From Nitrospira sp. (GTDB lineage: Bacteria; Nitrospirota; Nitrospiria; Nitrospirales; Nitrospiraceae): a stretch of DNA of 44,266 nucleotides. Under the pieces are notes generated by a model. The model did not search any database. It worked only from the letters and a program-made list of their open reading frames with translations, and was not told the origin of the DNA. The position numbers and the translations under genes are program-made. The DNA is taken from assembly GCA_030692565.1 (NCBI GenBank), contig JAUYAO010000011.1, positions 1 through 44,266 of the forward strand, written 5' to 3'. Shown here in pieces: positions 24,293-31,186 of the stretch (positions are counted from its first letter, which is position 1; the number at the start of each line of letters is the position of its first letter).

Positions 24293-25555
24293 ATGGCGAT
24301 GCGTGGTGTGTTCCTGGGTGTGGCGCTGCTCAGTATGGGCGTTGGTATCCTCCCGCTCCGTGTGCAGGCCGAGGAACTCCTCATCCAGGGATTTCTCCAG
24401 GCCAACTACTCGGCGCGCCTCACAGGGCTGCAACCTCCAACCTCTGAAGGCGGCGACTTCCTGTTTGGGGAGGAACGGCTCCAACTGCGGCTGGATAAAT
24501 CCGGCGAGAAAGGGCGGCTGTTTATTCGAACCGATTTCTTCCACGATGCCGTCGCCAATCGACCTGATCTCGAAGTGCGGGAAGCGTACGTGGATACCAG
24601 CGTGGGGGGATCTGATCTGCGGATCGGACGCCAGCTCCTGATCTGGGGCACCGGCGACTACCTGTTCATCAATGATGTCTTTGCCAAGAACTGGGGCGCG
24701 TTCTTTTCCGGAAGACCCGTCGAGTATCTCCGCGTGCCACAGGACGCGGCGAAGCTGGATCTGAGTGCGGGAGGGATATCCGCCGAAATCGTCGCGATGC
24801 CGTTCTTTCAAGCCGACCAGCTCCCCTCACGCGACCGGTTTTATCAGTTTGATCCATTTCCGGGTGCGGCGAGGACCACGCAAGAGCCTGGGATGAGGTA
24901 CGGGAATACGGAGTGGGCCGCCAGGATTTATGGGAGCGCGGGGGGATTTGATACGGCACTGTATCTCTATCACGGCTTTTTTCGCATGCCGGCGCTCCAG
25001 CCAAACAGCATGACGACCCCGACTCTCGTGAACGAGATATTCCCCCGGTTGGCCGTCTATGGGGCGAGCGCCAGAGGGAACGCGTTGGGAGGTGTCGTGA
25101 GCGCAGAGATCGGCTACTACGACTCGCTCAATGATCAATCCGGCCACAATCCGTCCATTCCAAACAGTTCGTTCCGCTATCTCGTGGGGTATCAACGGCA
25201 ACCCTGGGAGGATTTCACGGTCGGGCTGCAATACTATGGCGAACTGATGTCCCACTATGATGCGTACCGGGCCACGCTGCCATCCGGGTTTCCGGTTCAG
25301 GACCAGCACCGGCAGCTCATGACGCTCCGGCTCACGCAACTCTTCTGGCATCAGACCCTGCGGGTGGGCCTCTTCGCCTTCTACAGCCCTACGGATCAGG
25401 ACTACTACTTGATTCCCGAAATCCGGTATAGCATCAGCGATAATCTGTGGGTGTCAGCGACCGGGAATATTTTCGGAGGACGCCGCCCCACGACGTTCTT
25501 TGGCCAGTTGGACGCGAACGACAATCTGGCGGTGACGATGCGGTATGAATTCTGA
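24293..25555 (+). CDS. Outer-membrane beta-barrel protein (DUF1302-like)
   Basis: This 420-residue protein has a signal peptide (cleavage after VQA near residue 25) and a long series of alternating amphipathic strands. It begins LLIQGFLQANYSARL and ends VTMRYEF with a terminal Phe. The segment GSDLRIGRQLLIWGTGDYLFINDVF resembles DUF1302/porin-like proteins found beside RND exporters. I infer that it is the outer-membrane part of the export path. There is no plug or TonB box. GGGAG precedes ATG 24293, and the gap from the LolA-like gene is 13 bases, so they form one operon. Confidence 0.75.
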   Translation: MAMRGVFLGVALLSMGVGILPLRVQAEELLIQGFLQANYSARLTGLQPPTSEGGDFLFGEERLQLRLDKSGEKGRLFIRTDFFHDAVANRPDLEVREAYVDTSVGGSDLRIGRQLLIWGTGDYLFINDVFAKNWGAFFSGRPVEYLRVPQDAAKLDLSAGGISAEIVAMPFFQADQLPSRDRFYQFDPFPGAARTTQEPGMRYGNTEWAARIYGSAGGFDTALYLYHGFFRMPALQPNSMTTPTLVNEIFPRLAVYGASARGNALGGVVSAEIGYYDSLNDQSGHNPSIPNSSFRYLVGYQRQPWEDFTVGLQYYGELMSHYDAYRATLPSGFPVQDQHRQLMTLRLTQLFWHQTLRVGLFAFYSPTDQDYYLIPEIRYSISDNLWVSATGNIFGGRRPTTFFGQLDANDNLAVTMRYEF

Positions 25556-25582
25556 CGCAGATCGTGTGGGAGGCAGCCGCAG

Positions 25583-26242
25583 ATGCCCGTCGTGACGGTC
25601 TTTGACCAGCAGACGCAGCAATATGACGACTGGTTCGATGGGCACGAGCCGGTCTATCAGGCCGAACTCGCAGCACTCCGGAAGTTTGTTCCTGCCACTG
25701 GCATGGGCATCGACGTCGGGGTGGGGACCGGGCGCTTTGCCCTGCCGCTCGGCGTCCAGTTTGGGCTTGACCCGAGCCGCGCGATGCTCCAAGTCGCCCG
25801 AAGGCGTGGCATCCAAGTCTGCCAGGCCATAGGCGAGCGGATGCCCTTCCGCGATCGGCAATTTGATCTGGTCCTGCTCGTCACCGTCATCTGTTTCGTG
25901 GACGATGTCCCGGCCTTGTTCCGGGAACTCAGGCGGGTATTGAAGACAGACGGACAACTCATCATCGGGTTCATCAACCGGGAGAGTGAGCGTGGCAGGT
26001 TGTACGAAGCGCGCAAGGACACGAGCACGTTTTACCGAGATGCGCGGTTCTATTCGGTCGCGGACGTGGCTGACCGGGTGGAAGAAGCTGGCTTCGGTTC
26101 GCTGCGATTCTGTCAGACCCTGTTAGGTGATCCCAGTGAGAGTGCAACAAAGAACCTGGAGGTTCGCGACGGCTCCCGCGATGGTGCGTTTGTCGTCCTC
26201 AGTGCCAGGAAAGTTGAACAGGCTAGGGGCGAGGGGCAATAG
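25583..26242 (+). CDS. Class I SAM-dependent methyltransferase
   Basis: This 219-residue Rossmann-fold methyltransferase has motif I GIDVGVGTGRFALPLG (about residues 42-57), an acidic loop after strand 2 (FGLDPSRAML), motif FDLVLLVTVICFVDD and VLKTDGQLIIGFI. This is the UbiE/Methyltransf_11 type. The substrate is unknown; in this operon it could modify the exported compound or detoxify the inducer. It has no arsenite-methyltransferase cysteine set. GGGAGG lies upstream of ATG 25583, 27 bases after the barrel gene. Its last codons (QARGEGQ) lie inside a low-complexity intergenic repeat, so the C-terminal tail is probably not conserved. Confidence 0.83.
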   Translation: MPVVTVFDQQTQQYDDWFDGHEPVYQAELAALRKFVPATGMGIDVGVGTGRFALPLGVQFGLDPSRAMLQVARRRGIQVCQAIGERMPFRDRQFDLVLLVTVICFVDDVPALFRELRRVLKTDGQLIIGFINRESERGRLYEARKDTSTFYRDARFYSVADVADRVEEAGFGSLRFCQTLLGDPSESATKNLEVRDGSRDGAFVVLSARKVEQARGEGQ

Positions 26243-26317
26243 GCTATGGGCACGGGAGCACAGCTTCAACCACTTGCCTCTAGCCTCGGGCCTCTCGCCT
26301 TCTTCAAGGAAGTGAGG
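26221..26317. repeat. GC-rich imperfect inverted repeat of short GGCTAG/GGCGAG words
   Basis: Purine-rich words (AGGCTAGGGGCGAGGGGC) are answered downstream by pyrimidine-rich complements (GCCTCTAGCCTCGGGCCTCT). Together they make an imperfect hairpin between the methyltransferase and DsrE genes. The methyltransferase stop codon falls inside it. Confidence 0.5.
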
Positions 26318-26323
26318 TGAACT

Positions 26324-26677
26324 ATGAAGATTCTCTTTATTCTGAACGAGGCTCCGTATGGGTCCGAGAACGTATACAACGCACTCCGGCTGGCCATGAA
26401 GTTGCAACAGGAGCATGCTGAGGCGGAGGTGCGGGTGTTTCTGATGGCAGATGCTGTGAACGCAGCCCTGCCTGGCCAAACCACGCCGCAGGGTTACTAC
26501 AACATCGAACGGATGCTTAAAGCGATCATCCATAAGCAAGGGCAAATCAAGGCGTGCGGAACCTGCGTGGAGGCGCGGGGACTGGACAAACTGGCCCTGA
26601 TCGAAGGCATCGCGGCCAGCACGATGAGCCAGCTGGCCCAATGGGTCATGGACTCGGACAAAGTGCTGACATTCTGA
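26324..26677 (+). CDS. DsrE/YchN-family protein
   Basis: This 117-residue protein has the DsrE-like fold. The first strand KILFILNEAPYGSENVYNALRLAMKLQQE is followed by VRVFLMADAVNAAL and KACGTCVEARGLD. The Cys-Gly-Thr-Cys pair at about residues 78-81 corresponds to the reactive cysteine region of DsrE/YchN-type persulfide carriers. Many relatives occur in sulfur-handling operons, but others have no proven role. The start is ATG 26324, with GGAAGTGAGG upstream. It follows the methyltransferase on the same strand after the hairpin at 26221-26317, so it may be the last gene of the ArsR-controlled operon or have separate expression. Confidence 0.85.
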   Translation: MKILFILNEAPYGSENVYNALRLAMKLQQEHAEAEVRVFLMADAVNAALPGQTTPQGYYNIERMLKAIIHKQGQIKACGTCVEARGLDKLALIEGIAASTMSQLAQWVMDSDKVLTF

Positions 26678-26765
26678 GTCTCTACTGCGCCGGCAAACCA
26701 GCTTCAATAGGCGAAGTCTACCTTGAGACATCAGACAGGTGAGCTATTTACCGACTGGTCGAGCC

Positions 26766-27827
26766 ATGTTAACGATTGACGGGTCCCGCTATTCCGGCAG
26801 TGGTTCGATCGTCAGGCAGGCAGTCGCCTTCGCCGCCCTGACTGGCCGGGCCATCCATGTGGTCCAGGCCCGCGCAAAGCGGGAGAAGCCAGGATTACGG
26901 CCGCAACATATCCGGGTTGTGGAAGCCATCGCCGAACTCGTCAACGGTCACACGGAGGGGCTGACGCAAGGCTCGCAGGAATTCACGTTCCATCCCGGCC
27001 CTCTCAAAACCGGACGACATTATCATTGGGACATCGGCTCAGCCGGCTCGACGACCATGCTTGCCCTCGGCATCCTCCCGGTCCTGGCCTTCGCGGCTTC
27101 ACCGATCACCGTCGAACTGCGCGGCGGCCTCTTCCAGGATTTTGCCCCGTCCTTCTTTCATCTCCAACACGTGCTCCTCCCGATCCTGCGCCAGATGGGA
27201 CTTCATGCCGAAGTTGAGATAGGCCGTCCCGGCTACCTGCCCCGCGGCGACGGCATACTCAGACTCGTAGTCACACCCCTCAGCAAGCCCTTGCAGGCCA
27301 TCGCCAGAGAGGATGCAGGCCCGGTGATACGCTTGTGGGGGATCGCGCTCTCTTCGCATCTGGAAGAACGGCACGTGAGCCGCCGGATGGCGGACGCGGC
27401 ACAAGATACTCTCGCCGAGGCTGGCCATCGGGCCGATATCGACATTCTGAACGACACAGAGTCATTGCAGCGCGGCGCCGCGCTGGCGCTCTTTGCCGAT
27501 GAAGAAGGCGCGGTGCGGCTCGGGGCGGACCGGGCGGGCGCCTTGCGAAGAACCGCAGAGTCCATCGGCAAGCGCGCCGCCGGACAGTTGCTTGAAGATC
27601 TCACCTCCGGCGCGACGCTGGACCGGTTCGCCGCGGATCAGATCATCCCCTTTGCGGCCTTGGCAGAAGGCGACAGCCGGTTCATCATACCCAGCGTGAC
27701 CGATCACGTCCTGACCAGCGCCTGGCTGGCAGAGACATTTCTCGGGGCCCGCGTCACCATCGACGGACAGCGGATGGCAATCCACGGAGTGGGATTCTGG
27801 CCGAATCATAATCGCACGCGAAGTTAG
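26766..27827 (+). CDS. rtcA: RNA 3'-terminal phosphate cyclase
   Basis: RtcA converts RNA 3'-phosphate ends to 2',3'-cyclic phosphates through an adenylated histidine. This 353-residue protein shows the expected order: MLTIDGSRYSGSGSIVRQAV at the N-terminus, EKPGLRPQH, IGSAGSTTMLALGILPVLAF, GGLFQDFAPSFFHLQH and the C-terminal SVTDHVLTSAWLAETFL. In the last, His314 aligns with the adenylated His of E. coli RtcA. I chose ATG 26766 because family members begin close to this motif. No rtcB or rtcR is nearby. The next gene encodes a Mut7-C RNase, 17 bases away, so this is probably an RNA end-processing pair. Confidence 0.93.
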   Translation: MLTIDGSRYSGSGSIVRQAVAFAALTGRAIHVVQARAKREKPGLRPQHIRVVEAIAELVNGHTEGLTQGSQEFTFHPGPLKTGRHYHWDIGSAGSTTMLALGILPVLAFAASPITVELRGGLFQDFAPSFFHLQHVLLPILRQMGLHAEVEIGRPGYLPRGDGILRLVVTPLSKPLQAIAREDAGPVIRLWGIALSSHLEERHVSRRMADAAQDTLAEAGHRADIDILNDTESLQRGAALALFADEEGAVRLGADRAGALRRTAESIGKRAAGQLLEDLTSGATLDRFAADQIIPFAALAEGDSRFIIPSVTDHVLTSAWLAETFLGARVTIDGQRMAIHGVGFWPNHNRTRS

Positions 27828-27844
27828 GCAGGGCACTCCTCCCT

Positions 27845-28357
27845 ATGGACATGCGACAGCCCAATCAGCCGGTCATACGTTTCATGGCCGATGCCATGCT
27901 CGGCCGCCTGGCTCGCTGGCTGCGCATACTCGGCTATGACACGGCCTACGACAAGGCGATCACGGACGAGGCCTTAGTCGAACGGGCCCTACGCGAGAAC
28001 CGATGGCTGCTCACCCGCGATCGTCGCCTGGTCCTACGGAAGCTTCTCCGCGGCCGTCATACGCTCCTTGCCGCTGATGACGTCGACGGCCAGTTGCGCC
28101 AACTCCACCGGGACCTCGCGATAGACCTTCACCTGACTCACCAACGAGCGTATCGCTGTGCGGACTGCAATGTCGCCATCACCGCCATCTCGCATGACGA
28201 AGCTGCTTCTCTCGTTCCTCCCTTTGTCGCGGAGCAGTATCGAGCATTTCTCCAATGCCCTCAGTGCCGCCGCGTGTTTTGGCCCGGCACCCACTGGCAA
28301 GATCTCGATTGTCGCCTCACGGCCATCAAAACGCACAGCGTGGACAAGCGGCCATGA
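27845..28357 (+). CDS. Mut7-C domain RNase with zinc ribbon (DUF82)
   Basis: This 170-residue protein matches the Mut7-C family (PF01927). The PIN-like core is FMADAMLGRLARWLRILGYD (with Asp16), ITDEALVERAL and LLTRDRRLV (Asp in TRDR). It is followed by a zinc ribbon, Cys105-x2-Cys108 and Cys138-x2-Cys141 (CPQCRRVFWPGTHW). Family members are predicted RNases; the acidic residues needed for metal binding are present. It directly follows rtcA and its stop codon overlaps the next start as ATGA. A role in trimming or cleaving RNA whose ends RtcA modifies is a reasonable inference. Confidence 0.88.
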   Translation: MDMRQPNQPVIRFMADAMLGRLARWLRILGYDTAYDKAITDEALVERALRENRWLLTRDRRLVLRKLLRGRHTLLAADDVDGQLRQLHRDLAIDLHLTHQRAYRCADCNVAITAISHDEAASLVPPFVAEQYRAFLQCPQCRRVFWPGTHWQDLDCRLTAIKTHSVDKRP

Positions 28358-28719
28358 ATAACGACAAGCCACCGCTGAGCATCCCGATCCTGCTGCCGCT
28401 GCTGCTCTTTCTGCTGTTGCTGGCGATGCTCCCGTTTGTGTTCGGGCCACTATTCACCGTGGCCTTGATCAAGCTCAACCTCGATTCGACGACCGCGCTG
28501 CTCATTGTGATCGGGATGTTCCTCGGCAGTCCGGTCAATATCCCGGTGAAACGGATTCCCCGGACGGAGTCGATGGCGGCAGACCCGCTGGCCGTGTTCG
28601 GATTGGCCGGTCGATGGCCTTCGACCATGCGTGTCCGCCGGGAAACGATCATCGCCGTCAATGTCGGAGGCTGCGTGATTCCGGTCGCACTGGCGGTGTA
28701 TGAAATATTCCATGTATGA
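28354..28719 (+). CDS. DUF1614 membrane protein, N-terminal part (split gene)
   Basis: These 121 residues correspond to the first half of a DUF1614 protein. The sequence opens with a hydrophobic helix (PILLPLLLFLLLLAMLPFVFG), then a second helix leading to GSPVNIPVKRIPR, then VNVGGCVIPVALAVYEIF. The frame ends early at TGA 28717 because a 16-bp tandem duplication (28697-28728) shifts it. Removing one unit joins it without a break to the gene part at 28700, giving about 232 residues, the normal family size. It overlaps the RNase stop codon as ATGA. Confidence 0.75.
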   Translation: MNNDKPPLSIPILLPLLLFLLLLAMLPFVFGPLFTVALIKLNLDSTTALLIVIGMFLGSPVNIPVKRIPRTESMAADPLAVFGLAGRWPSTMRVRRETIIAVNVGGCVIPVALAVYEIFHV

Positions 28720-28728
28720 GATATTCCA
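28697..28728 (+). repeat. 16-bp tandem duplication inside the DUF1614 gene
   Basis: TGTATGAAATATTCCA (28697-28712) is followed immediately by TGTATGAGATATTCCA (28713-28728), with one difference. Sixteen is not a multiple of three, so the second unit causes the frameshift that divides the gene. Confidence 0.92.
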
Positions 28729-29068
28729 CCTGGTGGCGGCAGGCCTGCAACCGCTCTCCGGATTGCTCCTGGCGATCTTCGTGAACACCATGGTCTGCTA
28801 CTGGATGGCGCAACCGATCGAAGGGATCGACATCGCGATGCCGGGGCTCTTTCCTCCCCTGATCGCCGCGATGAGCGCCTTGCTCCTGGTGCCGGACCAG
28901 GCCCCACCTGTCGCCTTCGCCGCCGGCCTGCTGGGCCCGCTCATCGGCGCGGATCTGCTCCACCTTCGCGACGTGTCCAAAATCTCCACCGGCATCGCCA
29001 GCATCGGCGAAGCCGGCACGTTCGACGGGATCGTGTTGTCGGGAATTGTGGCGGCGTATCTGGCGTAG
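28700..29068 (+). CDS. DUF1614 membrane protein, C-terminal part (split gene)
   Basis: These 122 residues are the second half of the DUF1614 protein: FVNTMVCYWMAQPIEG, MPGLFPPLIAAMSALLLVP, GLLGPLIGADLLHL and a final GIASIGEAGTFDGIVLSGIVAAYLA. All are hallmarks of the conserved end of the family. The reading frame begins at ATG 28700, within the duplicated 16-bp unit, and overlaps the first part by 20 bases, so translational re-initiation could still yield two fragments. No ribosome-binding site precedes this ATG or the one at 28712. The protein would be an inner-membrane protein of unknown role. Confidence 0.72.
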   Translation: MKYSMYEIFHLVAAGLQPLSGLLLAIFVNTMVCYWMAQPIEGIDIAMPGLFPPLIAAMSALLLVPDQAPPVAFAAGLLGPLIGADLLHLRDVSKISTGIASIGEAGTFDGIVLSGIVAAYLA

Positions 29069-29165
29069 GACGGGATGACTCGATCCATGCCCCTTCGATC
29101 ACGTTGACAGCGGCGGAGGGTTGGAGGGTCGGCCCGGATGACACCGTCGGCGGCCGAAAGTCCCT

Positions 29166-29366
29166 TTACTTCAATCCCCTGTAGGGATCATCGAACCTGG
29201 CACCGCACTCGCGGCACTCGACTTTACCCGTCCACTTGCCGGCTCTGGTCATGACGTTGTCGATCAGCCGGCTATGGGTGCAGGCGGCCGCACTCGTCGC
29301 TTCGCGGCTCAGCTGAGTGGCCGCGCTGTCCATACTCACCTCCGGACTTCCTGAAGCCTCTTTCAT
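29166..29366 (-). CDS. Small zinc-ribbon-like protein, 66 aa
   Basis: This short protein has a hydrophilic N-terminus rich in Ser, Ala and Glu. A C-terminal half follows with a Cys-x-His pair (ACTHSRLI) and a CxxC pair (VECRECGARFDDPYRGLK), a plausible zinc-binding site. GGAGGGG lies five bases upstream of ATG 29366. The frame stays open further upstream, but that part is low-complexity. No named family is recognised. It lies downstream of a small winged-helix-like gene on the same strand, at the edge of a signalling gene cluster, and converges with the DUF1614 gene. Confidence 0.6.
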   Translation of the reverse strand: MKEASGSPEVSMDSAATQLSREATSAAACTHSRLIDNVMTRAGKWTGKVECRECGARFDDPYRGLK

Positions 29367-29511
29367 TTTTTCCCCTCCGTATCGCCGCCTCGACGCAGGT
29401 CCCCCTGTCCACTCACCGCCCCCCCCGCCAGCCGTCGCTTGAACGAAGGCCCTGGATCGACAAAGGCCGCCACTCTCCTCGCTCGACTTCCCGCCGGCCT
29501 GATGGACCATG

Positions 29512-29733
29512 TCACACCTGCACCACCGGGGCGTGAATGGCCTGGACCCTATACGTCCTGCCGTCGTCCAGGGTCATGCGAATCTGCCCGCTCCGGCTGA
29601 GATAGTCGACCGCAAGAAAGACCTCGTTCCAGCTGAGATGCGGACACAGCGCACCGACCTCTTCGAGCGGACAATCGGTGCCGCGCTGCTCCAGTGCGTC
29701 ATAGACCTGCTGGATCATCGTCTCGATCCTCAT
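29512..29733 (-). CDS. Small winged-helix-like protein, 73 aa (paralogue of 37519)
   Basis: This 73-residue protein has the pattern of a compact winged helix. A first helix (MIQQVYDALEQRG) is followed by C-P-L-E-E-V, then LSWNEVFLAVDYLSRSGQIRM as the recognition helix and start of the wing, and then YRVQAI. The protein at 37519 shares C-x-LEE, SWN-x-VF and the D-x-L spacing, so the two are paralogues. I recall many such small proteins in Nitrospira genomes, but no function. GGAG lies seven bases before ATG 29733. It sits between the zinc-ribbon gene and the receiver-only gene on the same strand. Confidence 0.72.
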   Translation of the reverse strand: MRIETMIQQVYDALEQRGTDCPLEEVGALCPHLSWNEVFLAVDYLSRSGQIRMTLDDGRTYRVQAIHAPVVQV

Positions 29734-29811
29734 CGCACATCTCCCTCCCGCACGTGCATCGCACCGTCACCAATTCAACCCGCGAGAAACCCTCAGCGCA
29801 TCGGCGGCCGT

Positions 29812-30258
29812 TCAGACCGGAACAGACCCCGAGGTTAACGCGCCGCCCCCAAGCTCCTGCTCCCCTCCCACCCCCAGCCCGACATACCGATCACCCGCGA
29901 GCACATGCAGCAGGGCTTGAGCCAGTTCCGCGTGAAGCGCCGTTTTCTTGAGAACGTAGCCGCGAGCCCCCGCAGCGAATGCCACGGTCACAAATGCCGG
30001 CTCCTGATGGCTCGTTAAGATAATGACCCGGCTCTGCGGCAGGCACGCCTGGAGCGCCCGCGTGGCCTCGAGGCCATTCATCCTGGGCATCGAGATGTCG
30101 GTGAAAATAATGTCCGGCTTCAACCGTTGCGCGGCTTGCACGAGCGACTGCCCATCCGTCACCGCTCCGACCACCTCGCCCAATTCGCCTACGAGGTCCC
30201 GCAAGGCCATCAGCAGATCCGGGTGATCATCGGCAAGTAAGATGCGAGGTCTAGCCAT
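29812..30258 (-). CDS. Receiver-only response regulator
   Basis: This 148-residue protein is a single phosphoacceptor (REC) domain. The acidic pocket is Asp10-Asp11, the phosphorylated residue Asp54 (FTDISMPRMNG), the switch Thr lies in ILTSHQ and the Lys in YVLKKT. It is closely similar to the receiver of the NarL-type regulator at 30539 (VVGAV-x-DG, AAQRL-x-PD, DISMP, AGA-x-GY-x-LK). It lacks the DNA-binding domain and ends in a Gly-rich tail. It may therefore act by protein contact or as a phosphate sink for the kinase at 31183. GGAGGG lies nine bases before ATG 30258. Confidence 0.88.
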   Translation of the reverse strand: MARPRILLADDHPDLLMALRDLVGELGEVVGAVTDGQSLVQAAQRLKPDIIFTDISMPRMNGLEATRALQACLPQSRVIILTSHQEPAFVTVAFAAGARGYVLKKTALHAELAQALLHVLAGDRYVGLGVGGEQELGGGALTSGSVPV

Positions 30259-30324
30259 GGATCAATACCCTCCAGCCCACAGAACACGAGGATATCGTAG
30301 GCTCCATAGAGGGGGGCTGGAACT

Positions 30325-30336
30325 AGGGAATTCCCT
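30325..30336. promoter_or_regulatory. Perfect palindrome AGGGAATTCCCT upstream of the receiver gene
   Basis: The 12-bp perfect palindrome lies about 70 bases upstream of ATG 30258. In its extended form it reads CTAGGGAATTCCCTGG. It resembles the CTGGGGAGTT sites at 13026, 19336 and 37961. GGGA...TCCC symmetry is common in NarL/FixJ-type regulator boxes, so it may be bound by the regulator encoded at 30539 (inference). Confidence 0.4.
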
Positions 30337-30408
30337 GGCGGCGAGGAGCAATCCTACCAGAGCTTCATGGTCATGAGGGATGGAGGAAGGTGGAGGAACT
30401 GAGGGTAA

Positions 30409-30535
30409 GCAGGATGCTCAAAAAGCCCGCCAGCAAGGCCGCAACCGATGAAAATACCGGAGGCGTAGCCTCTGGGCTACGTTGAGGATGTTTTCAAGGC
30501 GAGAACGAAGCTGGCGGGCTTTTTCAGCATCCTGC
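30409..30535. repeat. Dispersed inverted-repeat element, best-preserved copy
   Basis: Terminal arms 30409-30434 and 30510-30535 match at 25 of 26 positions (GCAGGATGCT...CCGCCAGC). The inner hairpin is GTAGCC (30465-30470), TCTG, GGCTAC (30475-30480). Compared with 14987-15002, both sides of one stem pair have changed together. The element ends three bases from the stop codon of the NarL-type regulator and may terminate its transcript. Confidence 0.88.
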
Positions 30536-30538
30536 CTG

Positions 30539-31186
30539 TTAGAGGCCGGTGATGCCGTGGGTGATGGCATACTTGGTCAAATCGGCGGTGGTATGAAGGT
30601 CCAGCTGCTGCATGACGCGGGACTTATGGAACTCCACCGTTTTCACCGAGACATTGAGGATCGTGGCAATCGCCTTCGTGCCGTGGCCTTCAGCGACGAG
30701 CTGCAATACCTCCCGCTGGCGGTCGGTGAGCGCGGCGGATGCAACCTTGGCTGCCTCGCCGGTGGATGGCTTCAGGACCGATTCCAGCACATCCTTCGTC
30801 AGCGAGGGCGTGAGATAATGTTGGCCTTGGAGGACGGCCTTGATCGCCAGACCAAGCTCCGACGCGGCGGAACGTTTGAGGAGATATCCGGAGGCTCCGG
30901 CCTGAAAGGCCTCGGTCGCATAGGTCGGACTGGCATGCATGGTCAGAAAGATGACTTTGCTTTCAGGAACGAGCTTCCTGAGCTGGCGGGCCGCGTCAAA
31001 CCCGTTCAAGAGCGGCATCGAGATGTCCAGAAGGATCAGGTCCGGCCGCAGTCTCTGCGCCGCCTCCACCAGCGCCCGGCCGTCCTCCACGGCGCCGACC
31101 ACATCACACTCAGCCTCCACCAGCTTCCGCAAGCCGGCCAGGATCAGCGAGTGGTCGTCGGCCATGAGGACGCGCGGCTTCTTCAT
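30539..31186 (-). CDS. NarL/LuxR-family response regulator
   Basis: This 215-residue two-component regulator has a receiver domain (residues 4-120; Asp10, Asp11, phosphorylated Asp54 in LLDISMP, a Thr in FLTMHA and Lys in YLLKRS). It is followed by a GerE-type helix-turn-helix (about 150-212: LTDRQREVLQLVAEGHGTKAIATIL, SVKTVEFHKSRVMQQL). Its start codon overlaps the stop codon of the kinase gene as ATGA, so the kinase at 31183 is its cognate partner. It would activate or repress target promoters as a phosphorylated dimer. The inverted-repeat element downstream may be its terminator. Confidence 0.94.
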   Translation of the reverse strand: MKKPRVLMADDHSLILAGLRKLVEAECDVVGAVEDGRALVEAAQRLRPDLILLDISMPLLNGFDAARQLRKLVPESKVIFLTMHASPTYATEAFQAGASGYLLKRSAASELGLAIKAVLQGQHYLTPSLTKDVLESVLKPSTGEAAKVASAALTDRQREVLQLVAEGHGTKAIATILNVSVKTVEFHKSRVMQQLDLHTTADLTKYAITHGITGL

